Shown here: one piece after another, positions 14,325 through 23,328 of the stretch
Numbering within the stretch: position 1 is the first letter of the stretch
How the letters are laid out: every line of letters starts with the position of its first letter
DNA from: Loigolactobacillus binensis
GTDB lineage: Bacteria > Bacillota > Bacilli > Lactobacillales > Lactobacillaceae
DNA: 64,000 nt
Direction: 5' to 3'
Assembly (NCBI RefSeq): GCF_005405165.1
Contig: NZ_BJDN01000002.1
Coordinates: 1 to 64,000, forward strand
Translations under genes and position numbers: made by a program
The notes under the pieces: model-generated
Database searches by the model: none
Told to the model about the DNA's origin: nothing
The model's input: the letters and a program-made list of their open reading frames with translations, nothing else

Positions 14325-16463
14325 ATGCAAAAATTTTTAACTAATATTCGCCGTTTTTTAACTGCGCTAGGTCGGGCTTTCGCTCCGGTCACGCAATTTT
14401 TAGCGCCCTATTGGCACGGCTTTTGGCATGCGTTGCGCCATTTTTGGCGGCGCTTTTTACTCACACGCTGGGTATTATTAGTGCTACTGCTAATTTTTCT
14501 AGTTTTTAGCACCTACCTGACTTTTTTGGCTAAAACATCCGATGTGGAACATCTGAAGACTAATTTGCAAACCACCACTACGATCTATGATTACAAGGAT
14601 CAAAAGGCTGGTTCGCTATACGCGCAGAAAGGTACCTATGTCGGGTACAATAAAATCTCCACCCAGATTCAAAATGCGGTAACCTCGACGGAGGATCGCA
14701 CCTTTTGGACTAATCCCGGTTTTAGTATCAAAGGGTACGCCCGGGCGGCAGTCAGCTACGTGATCCACCACGGTCAGATCAGCGGTGGTGGGAGTACACT
14801 GACTCAGCAGTTAGCTAAAAACGCTTTGTTGACCCAACAACAGACGCTGACACGTAAGGCTGAAGAATTATTTTTGGCCATTGAGATCAATAAAGTTTAT
14901 AGCAAAAAAGACATTATCACCATGTACCTGAACAATGCTTATTTTGGTAACGGGGTTTGGGGGGTACAAGACGCTGCGGAAAAATATTTTGGTAAAAGTG
15001 CTGCTGAGATCAATACCGCAGAGGCCGCAAGCATGGTGGCAATGTTGCGTAACCCCAGCTTTTATAATCCCATCGACCATCCGAAAAATAATGTTGCCCG
15101 GCGCAACCTGATTTTAAGCTTGATGGTGACTAATAATAAATTAACAACTAGCCAGGCCGCGACGGCGAAGCAAGCGAGCTTAAACTTACAGGATAATTAT
15201 AATTCGACAAATGGTTACCGCTATCCCTATTATTTTGACGCGGTGATCAATGAGGCCATCAGTCGTTATGGTTTGACTGAAGAAGAAATCATGAACAAAG
15301 GTTATAAGATCTACACTGCGCTAAACCAAACCTACCAAAAACAGATGACCAATACTTTTTCGGATAGCAGTGTTTTTCCGGCCAGTGCAACGGACGGTAC
15401 GCAAGTTGAAGGTGCCTCAGTCGCCATGGATCCACAAACCGGCGGGGTGGCCGCCGTGGTTGGTGGGCGTAACAGTGAGCCGGTTTTTCGTGGTTATAAC
15501 CGGGCCACGCAAATCAAGCGCCAACCTGGTTCGACCATGAAGCCACTAGCGGTATACACGCCAGCATTGGAAAATGGTTACCATTATGATTCCCAATTAA
15601 CTGATAAGAAACTTTCCTACGGGTCGAATCATTATACGCCAACTGACTATGGTAATAATTATGCCGGCAAGGTTTCTATGTATAGTGCGCTAGCCCAAAG
15701 TTTAAATGCACCGGCAGTGTGGTTGCTGGATCAAATCGGTGTTCAAAAAGGGGTCCAGTCAGTTAAGAATTTCGGGATCAGTTTACCAAAAAGTGATCAG
15801 AATTTAGCGATGGCTTTAGGTGGATTGAATATCGGGGTGTCACCGTACCAGATGGCTGGTGCTTACGCTACGTTTGCCAATCAAGGCAAGCGACCAACCA
15901 GTCATTTTATTACGAAGATCGTTGATGCTAGTGGTAACGTGATCGTCGATAATACGGCCACGAAGACCAAACGGGTCATGTCAGCGAAAACGGCTAAGGA
16001 AATGACGAGCATGATGCTTGGCGTCTTTGACTACGGAACGGGGACTTCGGCTAAGCCAAGTGGTTATGACGTTGCTGGTAAAACTGGGAGCACTGAAGTA
16101 CCAGATAGTTATGGCTTTGGCACTAAAGATCAGTGGGTCGTCGGTTACACGCCAGACGTGGTGGTGGCAACGTGGATCGGTTTTGACAGTACCGATAGCA
16201 GTCATTTCTTGCAAGGAATCAGTGAAGAAGGGGTAGCCAAAGTTTGGAAGTCCGAGATGGAAAATATTTTACCGAACACTGCGCAGACCAAATTTAGCAC
16301 CAAGGACGCAAAGACACGGGCTAGTGCAGAACAAACTACCAATTCTTCTGATGTTTGGGATCAAGTGAAAAACGGTGCCGCTAAGGCGAAGTCCAACCTT
16401 GATTCAGCAACGACTAAGGCCAAAAGTTGGTTTGATTCAGTTAAGGGGTTGTTTGGTAATTAA
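14325..16463 (+). CDS. Class A penicillin-binding protein (PBP2a/PbpF type)
   Basis: 712 residues from ATG 14325, with GAGG 6 nt upstream; the in-frame ATG at 14313 overlaps that site. It builds peptidoglycan outside the membrane. A basic cytoplasmic N-terminus is followed by one transmembrane helix (about 48-69). The GT51 glycosyltransferase domain (catalytic Glu in TEDRTFW, then GGSTLTQQLAKN) comes next, then the transpeptidase domain with S403-T-M-K406, SLN and K586-T-G. The C-terminal tail is rich in K/A/S/T. In related genomes it heads the ylbF-yhaO-yhaN-yhaM cluster, as here. It has its own leader. Confidence 0.94.
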   Translation: MQKFLTNIRRFLTALGRAFAPVTQFLAPYWHGFWHALRHFWRRFLLTRWVLLVLLLIFLVFSTYLTFLAKTSDVEHLKTNLQTTTTIYDYKDQKAGSLYAQKGTYVGYNKISTQIQNAVTSTEDRTFWTNPGFSIKGYARAAVSYVIHHGQISGGGSTLTQQLAKNALLTQQQTLTRKAEELFLAIEINKVYSKKDIITMYLNNAYFGNGVWGVQDAAEKYFGKSAAEINTAEAASMVAMLRNPSFYNPIDHPKNNVARRNLILSLMVTNNKLTTSQAATAKQASLNLQDNYNSTNGYRYPYYFDAVINEAISRYGLTEEEIMNKGYKIYTALNQTYQKQMTNTFSDSSVFPASATDGTQVEGASVAMDPQTGGVAAVVGGRNSEPVFRGYNRATQIKRQPGSTMKPLAVYTPALENGYHYDSQLTDKKLSYGSNHYTPTDYGNNYAGKVSMYSALAQSLNAPAVWLLDQIGVQKGVQSVKNFGISLPKSDQNLAMALGGLNIGVSPYQMAGAYATFANQGKRPTSHFITKIVDASGNVIVDNTATKTKRVMSAKTAKEMTSMMLGVFDYGTGTSAKPSGYDVAGKTGSTEVPDSYGFGTKDQWVVGYTPDVVVATWIGFDSTDSSHFLQGISEEGVAKVWKSEMENILPNTAQTKFSTKDAKTRASAEQTTNSSDVWDQVKNGAAKAKSNLDSATTKAKSWFDSVKGLFGN

Positions 16464-16682
16464 GCGTACAGATGTTCGTTTCTTACTAGGAAAACGCTAT
16501 AAAACATGTTATACTAATAGCTATAATGCTTAGATCAGCTTTGCAAACTAGCTTTTAGAGGATTTTTAAAACTGGTGGCAGTCAGCTTGTGTTTTGAGCA
16601 GGACTGCAGTTCGTTTTTGCTAACGGTCGTTACCTGTTTAAGCACGTAGCTGAGGCATAAATTAAATTAACGGAGGCCCAAC

Positions 16683-17027
16683 ATGGCAGTCAATGTATAC
16701 GATACAGCAAACAAATTAGAAGGCGAATTACGGCAGATCGATGAATTTGCTGCATTACAGGCAGCTTACAATGCAATGAAGCAAAATAAGCCAGCTTACG
16801 ATATGTTCAAGCAATTTCAGAAAATCAACATTGAACTACAACAAAAACAAATGCAAGGCCAAGAATTAGGCGATGCGGAAATCAAGCAAGCGCATGATTT
16901 AGCTGAAAAGGTCGGCCAGTTCAAAGAAGTTCAGGCCTTGATGGAAAAAGAAAAAGCAATGAGTCAAATTATGGATGATTTAAACCAGATCATCACTAAA
17001 CCAGTACAAGAGCTTTATGCAAATTAA
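16683..17027 (+). CDS. YlbF/YmcA-family regulator (YheA-like)
   Basis: 114 residues, almost entirely helical, matching the YlbF/YmcA family (former DUF964). In Bacillus, paralogues form the Y-complex that steers RNase Y and affects biofilm and competence. The motif FKQFQKINIELQQKQMQGQEL and the C-terminal MSQIMDDLNQIITKPVQELY are typical. ATG 16683 follows GGAGG. The order PBP - this gene - yhaO - yhaN - yhaM is conserved in lactobacilli. By position it corresponds to yheA of Bacillus more than to ylbF itself. Interaction with RNase Y is inferred from the family only. Confidence 0.85.
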   Translation: MAVNVYDTANKLEGELRQIDEFAALQAAYNAMKQNKPAYDMFKQFQKINIELQQKQMQGQELGDAEIKQAHDLAEKVGQFKEVQALMEKEKAMSQIMDDLNQIITKPVQELYAN

Positions 17028-17049
17028 TTAGCGCAATTCAAGTCGGTCG

Positions 17050-17113
17050 CGCGGGACGAATGGTCGGGGGGCAACACACTGACTAGACGCTCGCGGGCCG
17101 TTTTTTTATTTTT
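17050..17113 (+). terminator. GC-rich terminator after the YlbF-family gene
   Basis: A CGGTCGCGCGGG arm pairs imperfectly with CTCGCGGGCCG before seven T residues. yhaO starts 20 nt later, so it probably limits but does not abolish readthrough into the yhaOMN genes. Confidence 0.55.
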
Positions 17114-17133
17114 ACGGAAGGAAGGCCACAACA

Positions 17134-18348
17134 ATGAAATTCATTCATGCAGCGGATCTACATTTAGACACGCCGTTTTTAGGTTTGCGGACAGCGCCAG
17201 AAGCCTTGTGGCAGCAGATCTACGCGGCCACGTTCACGGCCTTTGCTAAAATTGTCGATGCGGCCTTGGCGCAACAAGTGGATTTTGTCTGTCTAGTCGG
17301 GGACTTATATGATCGGGCCGAACGCAGTATTCAGGCGCAGTTGTTTTTACAAAAGCAGTTACAGCGCTTAGCTACAGCACAAATTCCTGTGTATTTAAGT
17401 TATGGCAACCACGATTACGTTGCCGACGCGGCGGCGGAATTACCATTGCCACCTAATACCCATATTTTTCCCAGCGCCGGCACAACCTATCATTTAACCA
17501 CAAAAGACGGTCAAACCGTGGCATTAAGCGGCTTTAGTTATGCTCAACGCTGGGTGGAAAAGGATATGACTGCTCAATTTCCCGTTAAAACAACGGCTGA
17601 TTTTCAAATTGGTTTGTTGCACGGCAGTCAAAGTGGGGTAGCTAGTCAACATGCGGTTTACGCCCCTTTTAGTGTGGCGGAGCTCAACCAAAAGCATTAC
17701 GATTATTGGGCTTTAGGCCACATCCATCAGCATCAAATTTTGCAAGCCGAACCACCGATCGTCTACGCAGGTAATCCACAAGGACGTAATCCTAATGAAG
17801 CCGGTGCGCGCGGTTATTATTTAGTCCGCCAACACGGTCAGCAATTACAGCCTGAATTTCAGGAAGTAGCACCGATCCAGTGGCAAACGTGTGCGGTTTC
17901 TGTTGCTGGTGCGGTGCGCTTGACAACGATCATCAATGCCATTGAACAGGCAGTGGCTAACTTTAAGCAACCGCAAGCCTTACTGTTACAAGTAACTTTA
18001 ACCGATGCCGAACAATTAAGTGCCGCGCTTTTACAACGAATTACAAATGGCGAATTATTAGGCTATTTACAAAAGCAACCATTGGCGCAGCCTTGGCGTT
18101 GGATCTACGCATTAAAAGCGCAAGTCGCAGCCGGTAGCCGCTTTAACCAGCTGGATCAAAGTAACTGGCAGGCCAGTGCGCAAGCGGTTTTTAATGCGCA
18201 TAATATTGCGCAAGTGGCGCGGCCGCTGACGCAGCCTGATTTCTTAATGGCGGCTTTACGTCAGGCCGATTTACCGGCAACCTTACAAGCCCAGGTGCTG
18301 AATCTATTGCAAGAAAGTGCAGGAACAGGTGAAGCTGATGCGGATTGA
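17134..18348 (+). CDS. yhaO: DNA repair metallophosphoesterase YhaO (SbcD-like)
   Basis: 404 residues. Calcineurin-type metallophosphatase domain at 1-240 with HAADLHLDTPF, GDLYDRAE, SYGNHDY and LGHIHQHQ, the metal-binding motifs of SbcD/Mre11 nucleases. The rest is a capping region. It would pair with the large ATPase encoded next (YhaN), the Firmicutes counterpart of SbcCD/Mre11-Rad50, processing DNA ends. GGAAGGAAGG precedes ATG 17134. Its end overlaps yhaN by 11 bp, which points to coupled translation. DNA end processing is inferred from the family. Confidence 0.9.
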   Translation: MKFIHAADLHLDTPFLGLRTAPEALWQQIYAATFTAFAKIVDAALAQQVDFVCLVGDLYDRAERSIQAQLFLQKQLQRLATAQIPVYLSYGNHDYVADAAAELPLPPNTHIFPSAGTTYHLTTKDGQTVALSGFSYAQRWVEKDMTAQFPVKTTADFQIGLLHGSQSGVASQHAVYAPFSVAELNQKHYDYWALGHIHQHQILQAEPPIVYAGNPQGRNPNEAGARGYYLVRQHGQQLQPEFQEVAPIQWQTCAVSVAGAVRLTTIINAIEQAVANFKQPQALLLQVTLTDAEQLSAALLQRITNGELLGYLQKQPLAQPWRWIYALKAQVAAGSRFNQLDQSNWQASAQAVFNAHNIAQVARPLTQPDFLMAALRQADLPATLQAQVLNLLQESAGTGEADAD

Positions 18349-21016
18349 AGCGGTCGATATTTATGGCTTTGGTAAATGGTACGAGCAGCATTTTGATTTT
18401 GATCCGCAGCTCCAGGTTTTTCAGGGGGATAATGAAACGGGTAAATCTACCCTTAGCGCTTTTATTGATGGCGTTTTATTTGGCTTTGCCACGAAAAAAC
18501 AACCTTATGCCCAATATATTCCTAAAAGTGGCCACAGCTATGGTGGTCAGTTAACCTTGGTGCAAAATAAGCAACGATACATTGTCAAACGTGTGGCTGG
18601 CCGGGCCGGCGGTGAAGTGACGGTGACTACAGCTGACGGCCAGCACCATGATGAAGCCTTTTTACAGCAACTATTAGCGCCAATCAATGGTCAGCTATTT
18701 CGCCAGATCTTTCGGTTTGATCAGCAAGCCTTAACGGCAATCTTTCAGTTGCAGCAAACTGATATTAGCCGCCAGTTATTAACTGTTGGCGCGGCAGGTA
18801 GTCAAGAATGGCTGCATTTAGCGCAAAAATACCGCCGTGAGGCCGCTCGCTTATACAAGCCACGCGGACGCGTGTGGCCGCTAAATCAAGCGTTCAATCA
18901 ATTGACCACTTTAAAGGCCAAATTGGCTAATGCTCAAGCAACTTTACCGACTTATTTGGCCCAGCAGCAAAAGGTTCAGCGGCAACAAGCACTGGTGACC
19001 ACATTAGATCAGCAGATCGCAACTACCCGCCCAACCATCAATACTTTGAGTCAATTACAACGCAGTTGGCCAAATTATCAGAATTGGCAGGCCTTACAGC
19101 GAAAATTAGCGCAGCAACCAGCAAGTTTGGCGCCGCAGGTTTATCAAGCTTTTCAAGCTTTACAGCAACAACACCATAGTCAGCAAGCGGAATTGCAACA
19201 ATTGACGGCCAAGTTAAATGCGGCTACTGGCGAACAACAGTTGACACCGGCCTTTTTATTTTATCAACAGCATCAGGCTGAGTTTACTGAGCAAATGGTG
19301 CAGGTGACCACGATGCAAACGGCGTTACAGGTCAGTGCCGAGTTGCGGCAACAGCAACAGGTATTGCAACAAGAACAACAACAATTGCAGACGGAATTAG
19401 GGGTCACAACCGCCCAGCAACCGCTTAGTCAATTAGATCTGACCCAGGCACGCCATAATCAGGAACAGCGGCAACAATTACAGCAGCAAATTCAGCAACA
19501 ACAAGCCGTTTTACAGCAACAAACGCAGCAAAACCAAACAGCGGAACAACAGGTTGCACAACTGGAAAATCAGTTACAATCACCCCAAAGCCGCAGTCAA
19601 CGGCATGGTAAGCAGCAAAGTTATTTGGTCTGGGGCTTGGTGCTGGTGATCGGTTTATTACTGCCGAAGTGGCTTAAATTAGTGGCGGTTGGTGGTGTAG
19701 CAGGATTGATCTGGCAGTGGCGGCAGCAATCAGTTACGCCAACGACTACTGCGACACAACAGCAATGGCAGCAGGCCTTAGCTAAATTAGATCAGCAGCA
19801 AGCACGATTAGTGGGTTTAACGCAACAACTCAATAAAGCCAAAGCCAACTTAGCAGCAGCCACCGCGGCCTGGGAGTCATTAAAGGGCCGGTATAATTAT
19901 GGGTCCTTAAGTGATGATGTGATCTTGAATCATCAGCACGATTTTACCCGTTTATTGGCTTGTCAGCAGCAACAGGCGCAACTAACGGAACGGCAAAATG
20001 AGACCACTTATCAGTTGCACCAGTGGTTAGCTGGTTTTGATTTTGCGCGCGCCTGGTTACCGTTAGCCAATGTTGAACCTGCAGCAGCGATCAGCCAGAT
20101 CAGCGATTTTGTGGCCGCACAGCAGACACAATTGACTAATTTACGGGCAGGTGATCAGGACTATGCTTATTATCAGCAACAGACGACCCGGGTGCAGCAG
20201 GAGATCGCGGCAACTGACCAAGCCCGCCATGATTTATTGACCCGCCACCATTTGGTAAGCGAGCATGAATTACAACAGCGCCAACAGGCCGATCAGAGTC
20301 AACAACAATTACGGGAACGGCAAACAATTTTGGCGAATCAACTCGGCCCGTTACTAACGACCTTGCAAAAATATGCTGACTTGGCCAGTTTACAAACAGA
20401 ATTAACGACGCGCCAAAATGAATTACAGCAAAAGCAAACTCAATTAGATGCCGGGCAACGTGAATTGACCACCTTGCAAACCCAGTTAGAGCAACTGGCC
20501 AGTGATGGCAGTTATCGTATTTTACGGCAACAAGTGGCTCAGCAGGAAGCGGAGATCACCGCGTTGACCCAACGCTGGCTCAGCTATCAATTAGCCGCTC
20601 AATGGATCGAGCGCACACTGAGCCAAACTTCGCGGCAGCGTTTGCCAGCAATGTTAACGTTAGCGGAAAATTATTTTGCCATTTTAACGCAGCAACGATA
20701 TGTTAAAATAAAATTAACGGCTGATCAGATCACCGTGATGCGTCAGGATCATCAGGTGTTTGCCGTTGGGGAATTATCACAGGGAACGGCGGAACAGTTG
20801 TACGTGGCACTGCGGCTGGCTTTTGCCCAGACGATCAGCGATGTCCAGCAGATGCCACTGGTGATCGACGACAGTTTCGTCAATTTTGATTCGCACCGGC
20901 AACAGCAAGTACTGACGTTGTTGGCGAAATTAAGTCAAACTAATCAAGTCATTTATTTTACCGCACAGACAGTGCAACCAACAGTGGGTCAAGTGACTGT
21001 GCTCCAAGCACAATAA
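18338..21016 (+). CDS. yhaN: SMC/Rad50-like ATPase YhaN, very Gln-rich
   Basis: 892 residues from ATG 18338, with AGGTGA 5 nt upstream; it overlaps yhaO by 11 bp. The N-terminal ATPase half has Walker A GDNETGKST near residue 36 and IYGFGKW ahead of it. Long coiled-coil arms follow (about 180-430 and 470-770), interrupted by a short hydrophobic patch near 435-460 (SYLVWGLVLVIGLLLPKWLK). The C-terminal half has the signature LSQGTAEQLYVALRLAFA and Walker B PLVIDDSFVNFD. The arms are extraordinarily Gln-rich. It should act with YhaO on DNA ends; the hydrophobic patch suggests membrane contact, as in Bacillus YhaN. Confidence 0.9.
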   Translation: MRIEAVDIYGFGKWYEQHFDFDPQLQVFQGDNETGKSTLSAFIDGVLFGFATKKQPYAQYIPKSGHSYGGQLTLVQNKQRYIVKRVAGRAGGEVTVTTADGQHHDEAFLQQLLAPINGQLFRQIFRFDQQALTAIFQLQQTDISRQLLTVGAAGSQEWLHLAQKYRREAARLYKPRGRVWPLNQAFNQLTTLKAKLANAQATLPTYLAQQQKVQRQQALVTTLDQQIATTRPTINTLSQLQRSWPNYQNWQALQRKLAQQPASLAPQVYQAFQALQQQHHSQQAELQQLTAKLNAATGEQQLTPAFLFYQQHQAEFTEQMVQVTTMQTALQVSAELRQQQQVLQQEQQQLQTELGVTTAQQPLSQLDLTQARHNQEQRQQLQQQIQQQQAVLQQQTQQNQTAEQQVAQLENQLQSPQSRSQRHGKQQSYLVWGLVLVIGLLLPKWLKLVAVGGVAGLIWQWRQQSVTPTTTATQQQWQQALAKLDQQQARLVGLTQQLNKAKANLAAATAAWESLKGRYNYGSLSDDVILNHQHDFTRLLACQQQQAQLTERQNETTYQLHQWLAGFDFARAWLPLANVEPAAAISQISDFVAAQQTQLTNLRAGDQDYAYYQQQTTRVQQEIAATDQARHDLLTRHHLVSEHELQQRQQADQSQQQLRERQTILANQLGPLLTTLQKYADLASLQTELTTRQNELQQKQTQLDAGQRELTTLQTQLEQLASDGSYRILRQQVAQQEAEITALTQRWLSYQLAAQWIERTLSQTSRQRLPAMLTLAENYFAILTQQRYVKIKLTADQITVMRQDHQVFAVGELSQGTAEQLYVALRLAFAQTISDVQQMPLVIDDSFVNFDSHRQQQVLTLLAKLSQTNQVIYFTAQTVQPTVGQVTVLQAQ

Positions 21017-21053
21017 GCGGTAGTTTTAAGTTAATGTAAAGGAGGCCCTCACT

Positions 21054-22004
21054 GTGGCCGATAAACAGTTATATGATTACCAAAATAATGAAGAAGTCGC
21101 GTTATTCGTTTTGGTTAAAACAGCAGATGTACGAGTGGCTAAAAATGGTAAAAAGTTTATTGCCTTCACTTTTCAAGATACTTCGGGAACGATCACCGGT
21201 AAATTTTGGGATGCCAGTGATGCCGATATCGAATTGTATCAAGCCGGTGAAGTGATCTTTTTAAGTGGTAAGCGTGAACTATATCAGGGGAAGCCGCAGA
21301 TCAAGATTCATAAATTACGGGTGGCCACGCCAGATGAAAATGAGCAGGTAGCAGATTATTTACCTAAAGCACCGGTTAGTGCCAGCACATTGCGTGAAGA
21401 ATTGAACCAAGCTATTTTTGCGATCACCAATGCCAATTGGAATCGAGTGGTCCGCTGGGTCATGGCGCGGCACCAGGAAGAGTTCCTAGAATATCCGGCG
21501 GCTAAAACCAATCACCATGCTTTCAAAGGTGGGTTAGCTTTCCATACCATCACGATGTTGCATTTAGCTAAGGCTATTTGTGATGAATACGCCGAGCTCA
21601 AGCGGCCACTATTGTATGCCGGCGTGATCCTGCACGATATCGGCAAAACGGTGGAATTGACTGGACCAGTGGCGACGCAATACACGGTGGCCGGAAACTT
21701 ATTAGGGCATATTGTGATCGTTGATGAAGAAATCGTCCGCGCTTGTACGGCGCTGAAAATCGATGCAGCTAGCGAGGATATGCTGTTATTGCGCCACGTT
21801 ATTTTAGCGCACCATGGTTTACGTGAATACGGTTCGCCAGTGGAGCCTGAAGTGATCGAGGCTGAAGTTTTGCACCAAATCGATAATTTAGACGCTTCGA
21901 TGCAGATGATGACGACGACATTACGCCATACTGAACCTGGTAGCTTTTCTGAACGTGTTTTCGGCATGAATAATCGTAATTTTTATCAGCCTAAGGATAA
22001 ATAA
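21054..22004 (+). CDS. yhaM: 3'-5' exoribonuclease YhaM
   Basis: 316 residues starting at GTG 21054 behind AAAGGAGG. N-terminal OB-fold (about 15-90, NGKKFIAFTFQDTSGTITGKFWD) for nucleic acid binding, then an HD phosphohydrolase domain: HHAFKGGLAFHTITMLHLA, LHDIGK, HHG. YhaM degrades RNA (and DNA) in the 3' to 5' direction with Mn2+. It follows yhaN by 37 nt and ends the unit at a strong terminator. The yhaOMN order is as in Bacillus. Confidence 0.95.
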   Translation: MADKQLYDYQNNEEVALFVLVKTADVRVAKNGKKFIAFTFQDTSGTITGKFWDASDADIELYQAGEVIFLSGKRELYQGKPQIKIHKLRVATPDENEQVADYLPKAPVSASTLREELNQAIFAITNANWNRVVRWVMARHQEEFLEYPAAKTNHHAFKGGLAFHTITMLHLAKAICDEYAELKRPLLYAGVILHDIGKTVELTGPVATQYTVAGNLLGHIVIVDEEIVRACTALKIDAASEDMLLLRHVILAHHGLREYGSPVEPEVIEAEVLHQIDNLDASMQMMTTTLRHTEPGSFSERVFGMNNRNFYQPKDK

Positions 22005-22034
22005 AAAGGTTCCAGCATAGCTGGAACCTTTTTA
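22002..22034. terminator. Terminator between yhaM and azlD
   Basis: AAAAAGGTTCCAGC and GCTGGAACCTTTTT form a near-perfect hairpin with loop ATA; usable from both sides. Confidence 0.9.
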
Positions 22035-22061
22035 TTATTTAACGTGAAGTCTTGCCGGTGC

Positions 22062-22394
22062 TCAGCCCCAACCCAATGCGCGAACCAGTGCCATTGCGGC
22101 AATACCGACCACAACGATCGCCAATAGACTTTTAGTGATGATCGCCGTGACTAATGCTGGCAAGGTGGCCAAAGTATTACCGAGGTTTAAAGTTGGCAGG
22201 TGGCCTGGGTGAGCGACAAATAGATTTTCCACCACCAAGGCAGTCATGATCGCCACCGGCACAAAAGATAGAAATTCCACCAACCAACGCGGTAGTTCAA
22301 ATTGTTTGACTAAAACAAAGGGGATCACGCGTGACAGCCAAGTCACTACGCCACAGCCAATGATCGTCCAAAAAACATAACCTGTTAACGCCAT
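22062..22394 (-). CDS. azlD: AzlD-family branched-chain amino acid export subunit
   Basis: 110 residues, three or four transmembrane helices, typical AzlD features: TWLSRVIPFVL near the N-terminus and FVPVAIMTALVVENL in the middle. Together with AzlC it exports branched-chain amino acids (and analogues such as azaleucine) through the membrane. Its start overlaps the end of azlC by 10 bp, so the two are translationally coupled. It sits between yhaM and prsA, where many relatives have no such genes, so this pair looks inserted. Confidence 0.88.
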   Translation of the reverse strand: MALTGYVFWTIIGCGVVTWLSRVIPFVLVKQFELPRWLVEFLSFVPVAIMTALVVENLFVAHPGHLPTLNLGNTLATLPALVTAIITKSLLAIVVVGIAAMALVRALGWG

Positions 22395-23089
22395 CGTGCC
22401 ACCACCATTCCGAACAGACAGCCTAGTAATGTGCCACCTAGTAGGGCAAAATTAGCCGACAAAAAAATTAATAGGCCATAAACGGCCACAGCGACAAAAG
22501 CAACGACTGCTAATTGTAAACCAAGTTTTTTACTACGATCACTGATCATTTGTAAATAAAGTAAACCGAGAAACATGGCGACTAAAGCAAAATCCAACCC
22601 GAATGCTTTGGGATCGGTGATCAGATTACCGATCAAGGCACCAGCCACAGTTGCCGCCGCCCAAACCAAATAGGCAACCACATTCGCGGTGTTGAACCAA
22701 ACAGGGGTAAGTTTATGGCCGGTATCGTTTAGTTTATTCATCCCCAAGGCAAACGTTTCGTCTGTCAATAAGGAACCAATACCGACATTAGTAGCTAATG
22801 AGTAGCGCTTAAAATATTGCGCCATTGAGGTACTCATTAGGATCATCCGGGAGTTGACCAAAAAGGCGGAGAAAACAATCGCGGAGATCGGGCTGCCGGC
22901 CAGTAGCATGCTGGTGATAATAAATTGGGCGGACCCGGCATAGACCACTAATGACATTAATAAAACCGTCCACAAAGATAAATGACTGGTGCGGCTGACC
23001 ACGCCAAAAGCTAAGCCAACACCAATATAACCAAAGGTCGTTGGTACAACATCGTGCAAGCCACTGCGAAAAGTTAATTCTGGACCCAA
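22385..23089 (-). CDS. azlC: AzlC-family branched-chain amino acid permease
   Basis: 234 residues if translation starts at TTG 23089. GGGAG lies 7 nt upstream of it, while the TTG at 23107 has no site. Seen: the AzlC hallmark FGYIGVGLAFGVVS near the N-terminus, then SLVVYAGSAQFI and the NSRMILMSTSMAQY segment, with six or seven further helices. It forms the main channel with AzlD. A perfect palindrome TAGTTTAAACTA lies about 37 bp upstream and might be an operator. Confidence 0.88.
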   Translation of the reverse strand: MGPELTFRSGLHDVVPTTFGYIGVGLAFGVVSRTSHLSLWTVLLMSLVVYAGSAQFIITSMLLAGSPISAIVFSAFLVNSRMILMSTSMAQYFKRYSLATNVGIGSLLTDETFALGMNKLNDTGHKLTPVWFNTANVVAYLVWAAATVAGALIGNLITDPKAFGLDFALVAMFLGLLYLQMISDRSKKLGLQLAVVAFVAVAVYGLLIFLSANFALLGGTLLGCLFGMVVARWR

Positions 23090-23122
23090 GCGCTCACTCC
23101 CTAACAAGAATAAATAGTTAAG

Positions 23123-23145
23123 TTCTAGTTTAAACTAAATTAGAA
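23123..23145. promoter_or_regulatory. Palindrome upstream of azlC
   Basis: TAGTTTAAACTA (23126-23137) is a perfect 12-bp palindrome with weaker TTCTA/TTAGAA symmetry outside it. Its place just ahead of azlCD fits an operator, though no regulator gene is adjacent. Confidence 0.3.
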
Positions 23146-23282
23146 AACGATTAAAGCCGTAATTTAAAATTTAATGAATAAAAGTCGCTCGTGGTTAGCA
23201 GCGGAAATGAAAAAATGATCACCAAGGTTAGTTTAAGCGAGCTAACCAGCCGTTAAATAACGGCCAATGATAAAAGGGCACA

Positions 23283-23320
23283 TAAAAAGCGCTTAGCAAT
23301 TGGATGCTAAACGCTTTTTA
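23283..23320. terminator. Terminator of prsA
   Basis: AAAAAGCGCTTAGCA faces TGCTAAACGCTTTTT; the minus-strand exit is T-rich, matching the prsA gene that ends at 23329. Confidence 0.88.
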
Positions 23321-23328
23321 AATCAGTT

